64,000 nt of DNA from Lolium rigidum (lineage: Eukaryota; Streptophyta; Magnoliopsida; Poales; Poaceae): assembly GCF_022539505.1 (NCBI RefSeq), contig NC_061514.1, positions 330,753,090 to 330,817,089 on the forward strand. Direction: 5' to 3'. The notes under the pieces were generated by a model. It did not search any database. It was given only the letters and a program-made list of their open reading frames with translations, and had not been told where the DNA came from. The position numbers and the translations under genes were made by a program. Below are positions 47,533 to 58,675 of the stretch, in pieces. The stretch's first letter is position 1. Each line of letters starts with the position of its first letter.

Positions 47533-49134
47533 TCAAGTCATAAAAGAATTTCCTCCTCTGCTGAGCTGAAAAGGTTGGAGGCAAGTACTTGGAAACAATA
47601 AAGTTAGCATAATCGAGCATACCAAGGACTTGTCTCGCGAGCTCACCTTTATTACAGCCAATTGTTCATTTGGAAAACTATCATTAACGGGAACAGGATC
47701 ATAAGCAATATTTTCCAATCTAGACAAATTATCGGCAACGGGATTATCAGCACCTTTCCTATCTACAATATGCAAATCAAATTCTTGCAAAAGAAGTACC
47801 CATCTAATAAGCCTCGGCTTAGCATCTTTCTTTGTCATAAGGTATCTAATTGCGAGCATGATCGGTGTGAATTGTAACTTTTGAATCAACAATATAAGAT
47901 CTAAATTTATCACAAGCAAAGACTACGACTAACAATTCTTTTTCAGTAGTAGCATAATTTCTTTGAGCAGCATCAAGAGTCTTGCTAGCATAATGAATAA
48001 CATTTAATTTTTTATCTACTCGCTGTCCAAGAACAGCGCCTACAACAAAATCACTAGCATCACACATAATTTCAAAAGGTAAGTTCCAATCAGGAGGTTC
48101 AACTATAGGAGCAGTTGTTAAGACTTTCTTTAGAGTTTCAAAAGCTTCCATACAATCATCATCAAAAACAAAAGGTACATCTTTTTGAAGAAGATTAGTA
48201 AGAGGTTTTGAAATCTTGGAGAAATCTTTAATAAATCTCCTATAAAACCCAAGCATGTCCAAGAACACTACGAATACCTTTAACATCCCTTGGATAGGGC
48301 ATCTTCTCAATAGCTTCAACTTTAGCTCTATCAACTTCAATACCTCTCTCAGAAATTTTATGTCCCAATACAATTCCTTCATTAACCATAAAGTGGCATT
48401 TCTCCCAATTAAGAACAAGGTTAGTTTCTTCACATCTCTCGCAAAACTTTATCAAGGTTTCGCAAGCAACTATCAAAAGAATTCCCGTAGACGAGAAAAA
48501 TCATCCATGAATACTTCCACAATACTCTCACAAAAACCATGAAAAATAGCAGACATGCATCTTTGAAAAGTAGCAGGAGCATTACATAAACCAAAAGGCA
48601 TACGCCTATAAGCATAAGTTCCATAGGGACAAGTAAAAGTGGTTTTCTCTTGATCTTTAGCTTTAACGACAATTTGTGAAAACCCGAATAACCATCAAGA
48701 AATCAAAAATGAGTATTTTTAGATAACCTTTCTAGCATTTGATCAATAAATGGTAAAGAGTAATGATCTTTCTTAGTAACTTTATTAACCTTTCGATAAT
48801 CAATGCACATTCTATACCCTACAACTACTCTTTGAGGTATGAGCTCATCATTATCATTAGGCACAACAGTCATTCCTCCTTTCTTAGGAACGCAATGCAC
48901 AGGACTAACCCATCTACTATCAACAATAGGATATATAATACCAGCTTCAAGAAGTCGTAATACCTCATTTCTTACCACATCCTTCATCTTGGGAATTAGA
49001 CGACGCTGAGGTTCAACAACTGGCTTTGCATCATCTTCCATATTAATGGCGTGTTGGCAAATAGAGGGAGAAATCCCCTTCAAGTCATCAAGAGTATAGC
49101 CAATAGCACCTCGGTGTTTCTTCAATATTTGCAA
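47533..49134 (-). pseudogene. Athila reverse transcriptase and RNase H (frameshifted)
   Basis: RT start at 49134 (ISPSICQHAINME, RRLIPKMKDVVRNEV, CIDYRKVNKVTKKDHYSLPFIDQML), a damaged catalytic centre around 48480-48700, the thumb at 48476-48240, and RNase H at 48433-47846 ([20 protein letters not shown]) and 47919-47533. At least four frame breaks, so no active enzyme is expected. Confidence 0.8.
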
Positions 49135-49514
49135 TAATCTTTCTTCTTCAAACTCTGTAAGCTTAGAACTAATAATAACGGGATATATTTTCTTATCATC
49201 AATATGAGCATATTTAAGATTATCGAGGCAAAGGCTTTAAATCAAAAACGGGATCTTCCTTTGGTGGCGGTGTTGTACCCAAGTCTTCCACTAGGTAAAT
49301 CATGCTTGAGAATAGGTTGGCGAAGAAAAATCTCCTCAAGCTCCTCTCTTTCTTTCCTAAAAACTTCACTCTCGCTATCCTCCGAATGTTGCTTGCAAAG
49401 GATTATTAGGAACAAGAACAATAGATGCACACTTGCTCCATTTTAAAATCATTACTAGGCAAATCAGCTTTATAAGGAGTTTTAGTAAATTTAGAGAAGT
49501 TAAACTCATAAGAT

Positions 49515-51014
49515 TCACCAGACAAATTTAGTCAAAATTTTCTCTTTCTTGCAATCTATAATAGCTCCACAAGTATTTAGAAAAGGTCTACCAAAAATGA
49601 TAGGACAATAATCACTAGCGACGAGAACCAAGTACCAAAAAGTCAGCAGGATATTTAATCTTACCACATAGAACTTCCACATCTCGAACAATACCAATTG
49701 GTGAAATAGTTTCTCTATTAGCCAGCTGAATAACCACATCAATATCTTCAAGTTCACAAGAATCAATTTCGTGCATAATCTCCGTGTAAAGCTCATAAGG
49801 TATAGCACTAACACTTGCACCAATATCACATAAACCATAATAGCAATGATCACCAATTTTAACGAGATAGCATAGGAACACTAGCTTGTTTGGGTTTATT
49901 AGGATGTGAAACAATATTAGAAGCATCTTCACGAGAAAATAATATGACCATCCTCAACATTTTCGGTCACAAGATCTTTAACTATTGCAACGACGGAGTT
50001 CAACTTTTATTTGTTCTTCGGGTTCTCTAGGTTTCTTTTCACTTTTATGAACCGCACTATTTATAACGAGTACTCCTTCATTTTAGCGAGGAAAAGGAGT
50101 TTTTTCAATATAAGCTTCGGGAATAACGCGATCAGCAGTTTCAATTACAACACACTTATTAATAGATGAATCAATTTTATCTTTGTACGGTTCATGATAC
50201 TTATCAAAATTCTTCTTAGGCAATTCATAATGAGAGGCAAAAGCTTTATAAAGGTTTGCAGCAACTTGAGAATCAAGACCATATGTAGCACTAATATTAC
50301 GAAATGTATCGGTATCCATAAAAGCTTCAATGCATTTATAATCATAAATTATACACGATTCTCTATCTTTGTCGTTCTCCCAACCTTCGGTATTTTCTTG
50401 GATCCGATCAAGAAGGTCCCTTTTAAACTCTTCTTTATTGCGTGTAAATGATCCAGAACATGAAGTATCCAGCAAGGTCTTGTCTTGAAAAGAAAGTCTT
50501 GCATAGAAATTATCAATAATAACATTACCAGGAAGCTCATGAATGGGGCATTTGAGCATTAAAGACTTCAATCTCCCCCAAGCTTGGGCAATACTCTCTC
50601 CATCATGAGGCCAGAAATTATATATGCGGTTCCGATCTTTGTGAATTTCACTTGGAGGATAAAATTTGGAATAAAATAAAGGCACAATGTCCTCCCAATC
50701 AAGAGAATCACCATTCTTCGAGCAATTTATACCAATGCGCCGCTTTACCGGACAGCGATATAGAGAATAGCTTCTTCCTAACTTCATTCATAGCAATACC
50801 TGCACATTTGAATAACCCGCATAATTCATGCAAAAACAATAAATGATCACCGGGATGGACGAGTTCCATCCCCTTCATAGCGGTTATCCATAACATGTTC
50901 AATAATTTTCGTAGGTATTTTATATGGTATTACTTCCTCACCTGGCGCCTCATCCACTACCGTTGCAGTAGTAGTAGATTTCCCAAATAGAAATTGAAGA
51001 GAAGATCTCTCCAT
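49515..51014 (-). pseudogene. Athila gag and protease
   Basis: Gag starts at ATG 51014 (MERSSLQFLFGKS) and continues in several frames: 50902-50708 (GIAMNEVRKKLFSISLSGKA) and 50787-50083 (RNRIYNFWPHDGESIAQAW). The protease at 49932-49515 carries the active site CDIGASVSAIP. Gag and protease are separated by broken low-complexity sequence. All parts are damaged. Confidence 0.8.
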
Positions 51015-51131
51015 AATGACTTATAGCAGCGAGCGAGAAATAAAATCAGCACAAACGAGTAAAGGTTTTCCTTACCAATTCCACTTACCAATAGCGCTTC
51101 ACTCCCCGGCAACGGCGCCGGAAAATAGTCT

Positions 51132-52649
51132 TGATGACCCACAAGTATAGGGGGTGTATCGTAGTATCTTCGATAAGTAAGAATGTCGATCCCAACGAGG
51201 AGCGAGAAGGTGTTGACGAGCGAGTTTTGATGAAGGATTCACTGTAAATGCTCACGAGACAAGTATTCAGGGGGTTTTGATGTAACGAGATGAATAAAGT
51301 ACGAGTAAGTAAAATGCGAGAGAAATAATTGCAGCGAGTGGCCCAATCCTTTTTAGCACAAAGGACAAGCCGGTTTGTTTACTTATAATGACCAAACGTT
51401 CTCGAGGACACACGGGATTTTAGTCTAGTGCTTTCGCTACATACAGTTGATTAATCTTCATTGTTTTGATAAGTGTTGTGTGGGTGAACCTATGCTAATG
51501 TACCGCCCTTCCTAGGACTAATACATACTTGTGATTATACCCCTTGCAAGCATCCGCAACTACAAGAAAGTAATTAAGATAAATCTAACCACGGCCTTAA
51601 ACTGCGAGATCCTGCGATCCCTCCTGCATCGATATACCAACGGGGGTTTAGGTTTACGTCACTCCGGCAACCCCGCAATTGGCAAACGAGTACAAGATGC
51701 ACTCCCCTAGGCCCATAAATGGTGAAGTGTCGTGTAGTCGACGTTCACACGACACCACTAGAAGAATAACACCACAACTTAAATATCATAACATTGAATA
51801 TTACTCAACCATAGTTCACTACTAACAATTAGACTTCACCCATGTCCTCAAGAACTAAACGAACTACTCACGAGACATCATATGGAACATGATCAGAGGT
51901 GATATGATGATGAATAACAATCTGAACATAGACCTTGGTTCAATGGTTTCACTCAATAGCATAAACAACAAGTAGAAATCGATATCGGGAGAGTTTCCCC
52001 TATCAAACAATCAAGATCAAACCCAAATTGCTACGGCGGTGACGATGTCCAGCGGTGGAGATGGCGGTGATGATGGTGGAGATGATGATGATGGTGATGG
52101 AGATGATGTCCAGCTCGATGGCGGTGACGATGGCGTCGATTTCCCCCTCCGGGAGGGAATTTCCCGGCGGATTCCTGCCCGCCGGAGAGCTCTTTTCTCT
52201 CCGGTGTTCTCCGCCCCGCGAGGCGGGCTGTAACCCTTCGTGAGGATTCCTCTGTGGCTTAGGTCTTCGGGACGAAGGGTTTCGCGAAGAAAAGGAGGCG
52301 AAAGAGGCCGAGGGGGCCCCACACCACATGGTGGCGCGGCCGAGCCATGGGCCGCGCCACCCTATGGTGTGGGCCCACCCTGGGTCCGGCTGGCTCCCCC
52401 TTACGGCTTCCTCCGTCATCCGGAAAAATAGGATTTTCCGTAAAACTTCCTTCCACGGTTGATCTTCCGAAATATTGCATCTGACGGTGCTTTTTCCGGC
52501 GAGAATCCCGGCTCCGGTGCTCGATCTCCAAATAATCATGAAACATGCAAAATAGATGAAATAACATAAGTATTGTGTCCCAATATGAAATATATCAATG
52601 AATAACGGCAAATTATGATATAAAATAGTGATGCAAATTGGACGTATCG
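51132..52649 (-). repeat. 5' LTR of the Athila element
   Basis: On the minus strand it runs from CGATACGTCCAATTTGC (TG expected, CG present) to CTTGTGGGTCATCA. About 1518 bp. The GC-rich block at 52130-52400 and the trinucleotide-rich GATGATGGTGGAGATGATG at 52060-52110 create spurious ORFs. Its partner 3' LTR is not in the window. Confidence 0.85.
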
Positions 52650-53189
52650 GTGCACAATAAAAATTAACATGTTCGGAGGTGACACAATTATTCTTAACAC
52701 TTCTGGACATTGCATAAAGCTACTTGGACATTAATGGATCAAAGAAATTCATCCAACATAGCAAAAGAGGCAATGCGAAATAAAAGGCAGAATCTGTCAA
52801 AACAGAACGAGTCCGTAAAGATGGATTTTATTAGGCCACCAGACTTGCTCAAATGAAAATTCCCAAATTGAATGAAAGTTGCGTACATATCCGAGGATCA
52901 TGCACGTAAATTGGCTTAATTTTCTGAGCTACCTACGGGGAGGTAGACCCAGATTCGTGACAGACAAAGAAATGCTGGAACTGCGCAGTAATCCAAATCT
53001 AGTACTTACTTTACTATCAAAGACTTTACTTGGCACAACCAAACTCAAAACTAAGATAAGGAGAGGTTGCTACAGTAGTAAACAACTTCCAAGACACAAA
53101 TATAAAACAAAGTACTGTAGCAAAATAACACATGGGTTATCTCCCAAGAAGTTCTTTCTTTATAGCCATTAAGATGGGCTCAAGCAGTT

Positions 53190-53925
53190 TCAATGATGCA
53201 CTCGCAAGAAATAGTAGTTGAAGCAAAAGAGAGCATCAAGAGGCAAATTCAAAACACATTTAAGTCTAACATGCTTCCTATGCATAGGAATCTTGTAAAT
53301 AAACAAATTCATGAAGCATAATGCAACAAGCATAGAAAGATAAAACAAGTGCAGCTTCAAGATTTTCAGCCAAAGGAGAGGTGTTTTAGTAACATGAAAA
53401 TTTCTACAACCATATTTTCCTCTCTCATAATAACTTTCAGTAGCAACATGAGCAAACTCAAAAATATAAATATCACATAAAGCATTCTTATCATGAGTCT
53501 CATGCATAAAATTATTACTCTCCACATAAGCATAATCAATTTTATTGGTAATAGTGGGAGCAAATTCAACAAAGTAGCTATCATTATTATTCTCATCAAG
53601 TGTAGGAGGCATAGTATAATCACAACAAAATTTACTCTCCATAGTAGGTTGTACCAAAAGACCACTATTATAATCATCATAAATAGGAGGCAAAGTATCA
53701 TCAAAGAAAATTTTCTCCTCAATGCTTGGGGGACTAAAAAGATCATGAAAACCAGCTTCCCCAAGCTTAGAACTTTCTACATTATTATCAACAATGGTGT
53801 TCAAAGCATTCATACTAATATTACTACCAGACATGCAAATAAGATTCCATAGGTTTTTTAATTTTCGCATCAAATAATCCATGTTTTAAATCAGGAAATA
53901 GAATAAGAAGCTCATTGTTGTCCAT
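53190..53925 (-). pseudogene. Unknown ORF of the second Athila-related element
   Basis: An ATG at 53925 opens MDNNELLILFPDLKHG and shifts frame near 53825 into a 230-codon frame (53882-53190) with NALNTIVDNNVESSKLG, two tandem variants of a short repeat (DDTLPPIYDDYN and DYTMPPTLDENNN), then YYERGKYGCRNFH and a hydrophobic Leu-rich C-terminus (LFYLSMLVALCFMNLF) that could span a membrane. It is not a recognised gag, protease or pol domain. Position after the PBS suggests that it takes the place of gag in a non-autonomous element. Confidence 0.55.
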
Positions 53926-54090
53926 TATGCCAAACTAGTGTAAACAAGAAACAAAAAGATGCAATTGCAGGATCTAAAGGAAATAGCTTCGAGCACACAC
54001 ACAATGGCGCCAGAAAAGTACTGTTACACGGAGCCGGAGTATGAGTGCCTTTTTACCTTTCCTCCCCGACAACGGCGCCGGAAAAGTGCT

Positions 54091-55809
54091 TGATGTCTAC
54101 GGGAGCTTCTATTCTTGTAGACAGTGTTGGGCCTCCAAGAGCAGAGGTTTGTAGAACGGCAGCAAGTTTCCCTTAAGTGGATCACCCAAGGTTTATCGAA
54201 CTCGGGGAGGAAGAGGTCAAAGATATCCCTCTCATGCAACCACCGCAACCACAAAGCAAGAAGTCTCTTGTGTCCCCAACACACCTAATAGGTGTACTAG
54301 TTCGGCGAAGAGATAGTGAAATACAGGTGGTATGAATATATATGAGCGGTAGCAACGGCGCCGAGAAAAGTGCTTTGCCCGGAGTCGAGTAAACAAGCGT
54401 AGTAACGCGATAGTAGTAACGCGATAAAAACGAGTAAACAAGCAGCGATAGCGATATTTAGGAACAAGGCCTAGGGATTAGACTTTCACTAGTGGACACT
54501 CTCAACTTTGATCACATAACAGAATAGATAAATGCATACTCTACACTCTTGTTGGATGATGAACACATTGCGTAGGATTACACGAACCCTCAATGCCGGA
54601 GTTAACAAGCTCCACAATTCAATGTTCATATTTAAATAACCTTAGAGTGCATGAAAGATCAATAAGACTAAACCAAGTACTAACATAGTATGCACACTGT
54701 CACCTTCACACTATGTAGGAGGAATAGATCACATTAATACCATCATAGCAATAGTTAACTTCATAATCTACAAGAGATCATAATCATAGCATAAACCAAG
54801 TACTAACACGGATGCACACACTGTCACCATTACACCGTGCAGGAGGAATAAAACTACTTTAATAACATTGCTAGAGTAGCACATAGATAAATTGCGATAC
54901 AAAATACATTGCAATCATAAAGAGATATAAATAAGCACTTCACTATGCCATTCATAACGGTGAATAAGTATTACGTGAAATATAGCCTAAAAGACCCACA
55001 TGGTGCACACACTTGTCACCTTTACACACGTGGGACAAGGAGTCTCCGGAGATCACATAAGTAAAACTCACTTGACTAGCATAGTGACATCTAGATTACA
55101 AGCATCATCATATGAATCTCAATCATGTAAGGCAGCTCATGAGATTATTGTATTGAAGTACATAGGAGAGAGATGAACCACATAGCTACCGGTACAGCCC
55201 CGAGCCTCGATGGAGAACTACTCCCTCCTCATGGGAGCGAGCGGCGGTGATGAAGATGGCGGTGGAGATGGCAGCGGTGTCGATGGAGAAGCCTTCCGGG
55301 GGCACTTCCCCGCTCCGGCAGGGTGCCGGAACAGAGACTCCTGTCCCCCAGATCTTGGCTTCGCGATGGCGGCGGCTCTGGAAGGTTTTCCGTATCGTGG
55401 TTTTTCCGTCTCAGGGTTTTCTTGACGGAGGCTTTAAATAGGCGGAAGGGCAGCCTCAGAGGGGGCTTGGGGGGCCCACACCATAGGGCGGCGCGGCCCC
55501 CCCTCTGGCCGCGCCAGGGTGTGGTGTGGGGCCCCCAGGGCTTCCCTCTGGCGGCTCTCGGGTGTTCCGGATGGTTCCGGGAAAAATAGGAACACGGGTC
55601 TTGATTTCGTCCAATTCCGAGAATATTTCGTTACTAGGATTTCTGAAACCAAAAACAGCAGAAAACGAGAATCGGCACTTCGGCATCTTGTTAATAGGTT
55701 AGTTCCAGAAAATGCACGAATATGACATAAAGTGTGCATAAAACATGTAGGTATCATCAATAATATGGCATGGAACATAAGAAATTATCGATACGTCGGA
55801 GACGTATCA
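54091..55809 (-). repeat. 5' LTR of the second Athila-related element
   Basis: 1719 bp, TGATG at the left and GTATCA at the right on the plus strand, so TG...CA on both strands. It contains a GC-rich promoter-proximal block (55440-55540). Its partner LTR is absent from the window. Confidence 0.8.
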
Positions 55810-56209
55810 TGAAACAAGCTCCTTAAAGTAGCTAATGATGTATCCCACAAACCTCCAAAACCTTAATTTGAAATGTATAATATTTCGAGCGGCACAAAAA
55901 AGAAAAAAGTGGATCTGAGTATAGCGATTAAAAAAAGAATTTGTCATTTTATGTAGCTTAGAATAAATAACATTTCAAATTGAGATTTTTCATGCTTGTG
56001 AGATGTATAATATTAACTGTTTTTAAGATTTTATTTCACGATTTTTTTCAAATTTATAAATATAATTTTAACAATTTTTAATATGTAAGGGACACTGGAG
56101 CTTGTGAGGGCAAGAAGACTTTCCGCCCGAGTTGTTCGCTCGGAAAGGTGAGAAGTTTATATTGCTCCGACACACTACCTTTCTCCAGTGCAACTAGACT
56201 ATTGCCTAA

Positions 56210-56520
56210 GACTAGCCACAATAAATGTATCATAAGTACTATCATGCATGTCATGTTGGTGAAAATTTGATATGACACTACAATTAATGAGGATATAGGT
56301 GAGAGTGGTAGTATCATAGATGGATACAATATCATAGCACGTAAAACTGTAAAATTTTATAGCAAATACATCATGGAGATAAATTTGCATTGAGATTCTA
56401 CAAAATATTAAATATAAAGGTAATATGATACCACATGATGATACTATGCATTGTAGGGATGATATCATAAACTAGTACCATATGGATAATAGTGTACGAT
56501 ACTTCCCATTGTGACTAGTC
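56210..56520. mobile_element. Tourist-type MITE (Harbinger)
   Basis: Imperfect inverted ends GACTAGCCACAAT and ATTGTGACTAGTC, flanked by TAA (56207-56209 and 56521-56523), the 3 bp duplication of Tourist/PIF-Harbinger elements. 311 bp, non-coding. Confidence 0.85.
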
Positions 56521-56857
56521 TAATATTCACCTGAACACAACTTTAATGCATTCAACAATCTAAGTTGCTCACCAAATTGCGAGGATGGTATTTTCTTTTG
56601 CAAAACAAATTACAAACATAGACGCTCACAAATATGCACATACATTCACCCCTATGAATGCACGCATGTACATTATATTTATATGAGCACTTCCGATAGA
56701 CTGAGGCTAAAAAACTGATGATTCGGTGAATTTTAAGATTGACGAAGTCACCACGTGCACCTCGCTATCGATGAAAACATCGCCTTCCACTAAAAAACAT
56801 ACTCCACCTTTATAAAACATCAAAGTATTAAACCTAAACTTTAACTATAGGTTGTAG

Positions 56858-57827
56858 CAGGGCCGTCGATGCCATGTTCGAGTTGAGCGACCGAACAGGG
56901 CCCCCGGATTCCAGGGGCCCCAAATTCTTGCAGCCCAGTACCGTGTGCATCCAATGTTGTAAATAATCTGCTATTCTGCTAATTCTAGCGGCCCAGCAGC
57001 TGTATCAACAGGTAAACCGCAGCAGGCCACGACCACTTCCCTTAAAAAAGCACGCTATGATCTCAATCCCAATCGATCCTCCGGAATCGGAATAGTTTCG
57101 GCTGACTCTCGTGTTCTGTTCCGCCGTCCGCCACCGAGGGCTGAGAGGTGAGTTCAGTTGTTCGCTCGGGGCGCGCCGGCGGCCGATCATTATTCCTGGT
57201 ACTTGCAGGCAAACTTCCTGCTTCAGCAACCGCCTGCCGATCGACGATCACATTCACGCATCAAGATGTGAATTGATGATGGTCGCGGTGGTGATGCAAT
57301 TGAGGGTCATGGTACATAATTTGATGAATGCAATGAGCGCGATCTGTTAATACAGATAACAAAGGTAATGGTGCTAACGTTTTTTGTATAATAATTGTTT
57401 AGTTGCTCACCACGAGTACCACATGGTAATGGTGCTAAGGTAATGAAGCTATACTTATGTCGATAGCACCATTGAATGTATGGTTTCATTGTACTAGTTA
57501 TTGAATATGAAAAATATACTACCTCCATTCCAAGGGTTAAGGCCTATATTTTTTTCAGAAAGTCAAACTATGTTAAATTTGACTAAGTTTTTATAAAAAA
57601 TCATTAACATGAAAAGTACAAAATCAATACCATTTTATAGATAATGAAATTTATTTTTATATGGTACCTACAAAATATCATATTTGTTTATAAATTCTTC
57701 TAAAAATTTGGTCAAACTTTACTTTGTTTGACTTTCTGAAAAAAATATAGGCCTTAAGCCTTGGGATGGAGGTAGTAGAATTTGTTTGAAATTTGCACCG
57801 GGCCCCCAATTTCTGGAGACGGGCCTG
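56858..57827. mobile_element. Non-autonomous hAT element, 970 bp, with nested Stowaway
   Basis: Ends CAGGGCCGTC and GACGGGCCTG (inverted, one mismatch) flanked by a perfect 8 bp duplication GGTTGTAG (56850-56857 and 57828-57835). It holds no recognisable transposase. The middle (57005-57260) is GC-richer with short ORFs that match nothing I know. A Stowaway MITE is inserted at 57520-57774. Confidence 0.85.
57520..57774. mobile_element. Stowaway MITE nested in the hAT element
   Basis: Long inverted ends TACCTCCATTCCAAGG and CCTTGGGATGGAGGTA at TA sites. About 255 bp of AT-rich hairpin DNA. It is younger than the hAT element that carries it. Confidence 0.85.
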
Positions 57828-58132
57828 GGTTGTAGTTTAACTATAGGAGTATTCAAAACTTTCATGCGCTTAGTCATTGTCCTCGCGGTTTTTCACAGGA
57901 AGCATGGAAAAAATCGAGATGCACCCAGTGTACAAAGTAGTCCACGAAGCCCAAAGCCCATATGCTCCTCTTGGGCTGTGAGCTTGGAGAAAGAGAGTGG
58001 CGAAGCTCAATCATCAACCAATGCCGCAATATGGGTAGGTATATTTCCCGACAAATCGGTTACACTAAAATCCACAGAAACACGAATGGGCTCAGGAAAG
58101 GGGTCCCCCAAATATTGGGTAACCATTGTTAA

Positions 58133-58441
58133 GGCTGGTCATAGTGCATTGTATCATATTGTAGTATCATGCATATGATACTTGTCTATGATACTAACAC
58201 TATAGTGGTGGTATTATAGAGTAGTATCATAATTTTCTAAATTTATTGTTTTGTAGAATCTCAATACAAAATGTGTGTACAAGATCTATTTAGCATTGGC
58301 CTTTCTCGTAATGTGTGCTATGATACAGTATCCACTATGATACTCTAATCTTGTCTCTCCTCATTAATTAGATGCCACATCAGCATTTTTGTGGGCCTAA
58401 GATGCATGATACTACCTAAGATACTAGCACTATGACCAGCC
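58133..58441. mobile_element. Tourist-type MITE, near-perfect TIRs
   Basis: GGCTGGTCATAGTGC at the left and GCACTATGACCAGCC at the right, flanked by TAA (58130-58132 and 58442-58444). 309 bp. It lies about 235 bp upstream of the F-box gene start, so it sits in that gene's proximal promoter region. Confidence 0.9.
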
Positions 58442-58675
58442 TAAACCAGGTCGTATATTTATGAAATGGGGGAGTATCCGAAACTATAGCTAGAGCAGCT
58501 ATGGAGATAGCTGCCAGTAAAATGCCAATACGAAATCAATTTATTCGATGAGGGATATAACGGGTATTGAACATAAAAAAAAGCCCCGCCGCACTCGTGC
58601 TCCTGCAAAGACGAATCGTCCTTCGTCCCAACTCATCCCCGGGCCTCCCACCGGCACCAACGACGACGGCGAGCC

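Larger units (their letters stand above)
46544..52649 (-). mobile_element. Athila-lineage Gypsy element, 3' end missing
   Basis: Minus-strand element with its 5' LTR at 51132-52649, PBS at 51102-51122 (TGGCGCCGTTGCCGGGGAG on the minus strand, tRNA-Asp-like, as in Athila elements), gag from ATG 51014, protease, RT, RNase H and integrase. The integrase C-terminus is interrupted at 46543/46544 by the gag-only Gypsy. The remaining integrase end and 3' LTR should lie beyond that insertion but are not in this window, because the gap and MULE follow instead. The LTR type resembles the Sabrina/WHAM group of Triticeae. Confidence 0.88.
52650..55809 (-). mobile_element. Second Athila-related element, 5' part only
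   Basis: Minus-strand remnant: 5' LTR 54091-55809 (TGATACGTCTCCGACGTATC start on the minus strand), PBS at 54061-54081 (GGCGCCGTTGTCGGGGAGG) and about 1.4 kb of internal sequence with one unusual ORF. The internal part is cut at 52650 where the LTR of the other Athila begins, so the latter probably inserted into it. The left remainder is not in the window. Confidence 0.8.
55810..58675. other. Intergenic MITE cluster upstream of the F-box gene
   Basis: AT-rich DNA with two Tourist-type MITEs, a hAT-type non-autonomous element and a Stowaway nested in it. No gene was recognised outside these elements. The last 100 bp before 58676 is the likely 5' UTR of the F-box gene. Confidence 0.6.

Noticed and set aside
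52003..52710. 235-codon minus-strand ORF with ISITIIIISTIITAIST
   Set aside because: Lies wholly within the Athila LTR; the repetitive Ile/Ser segment comes from a GATGATGGTGGA tract.
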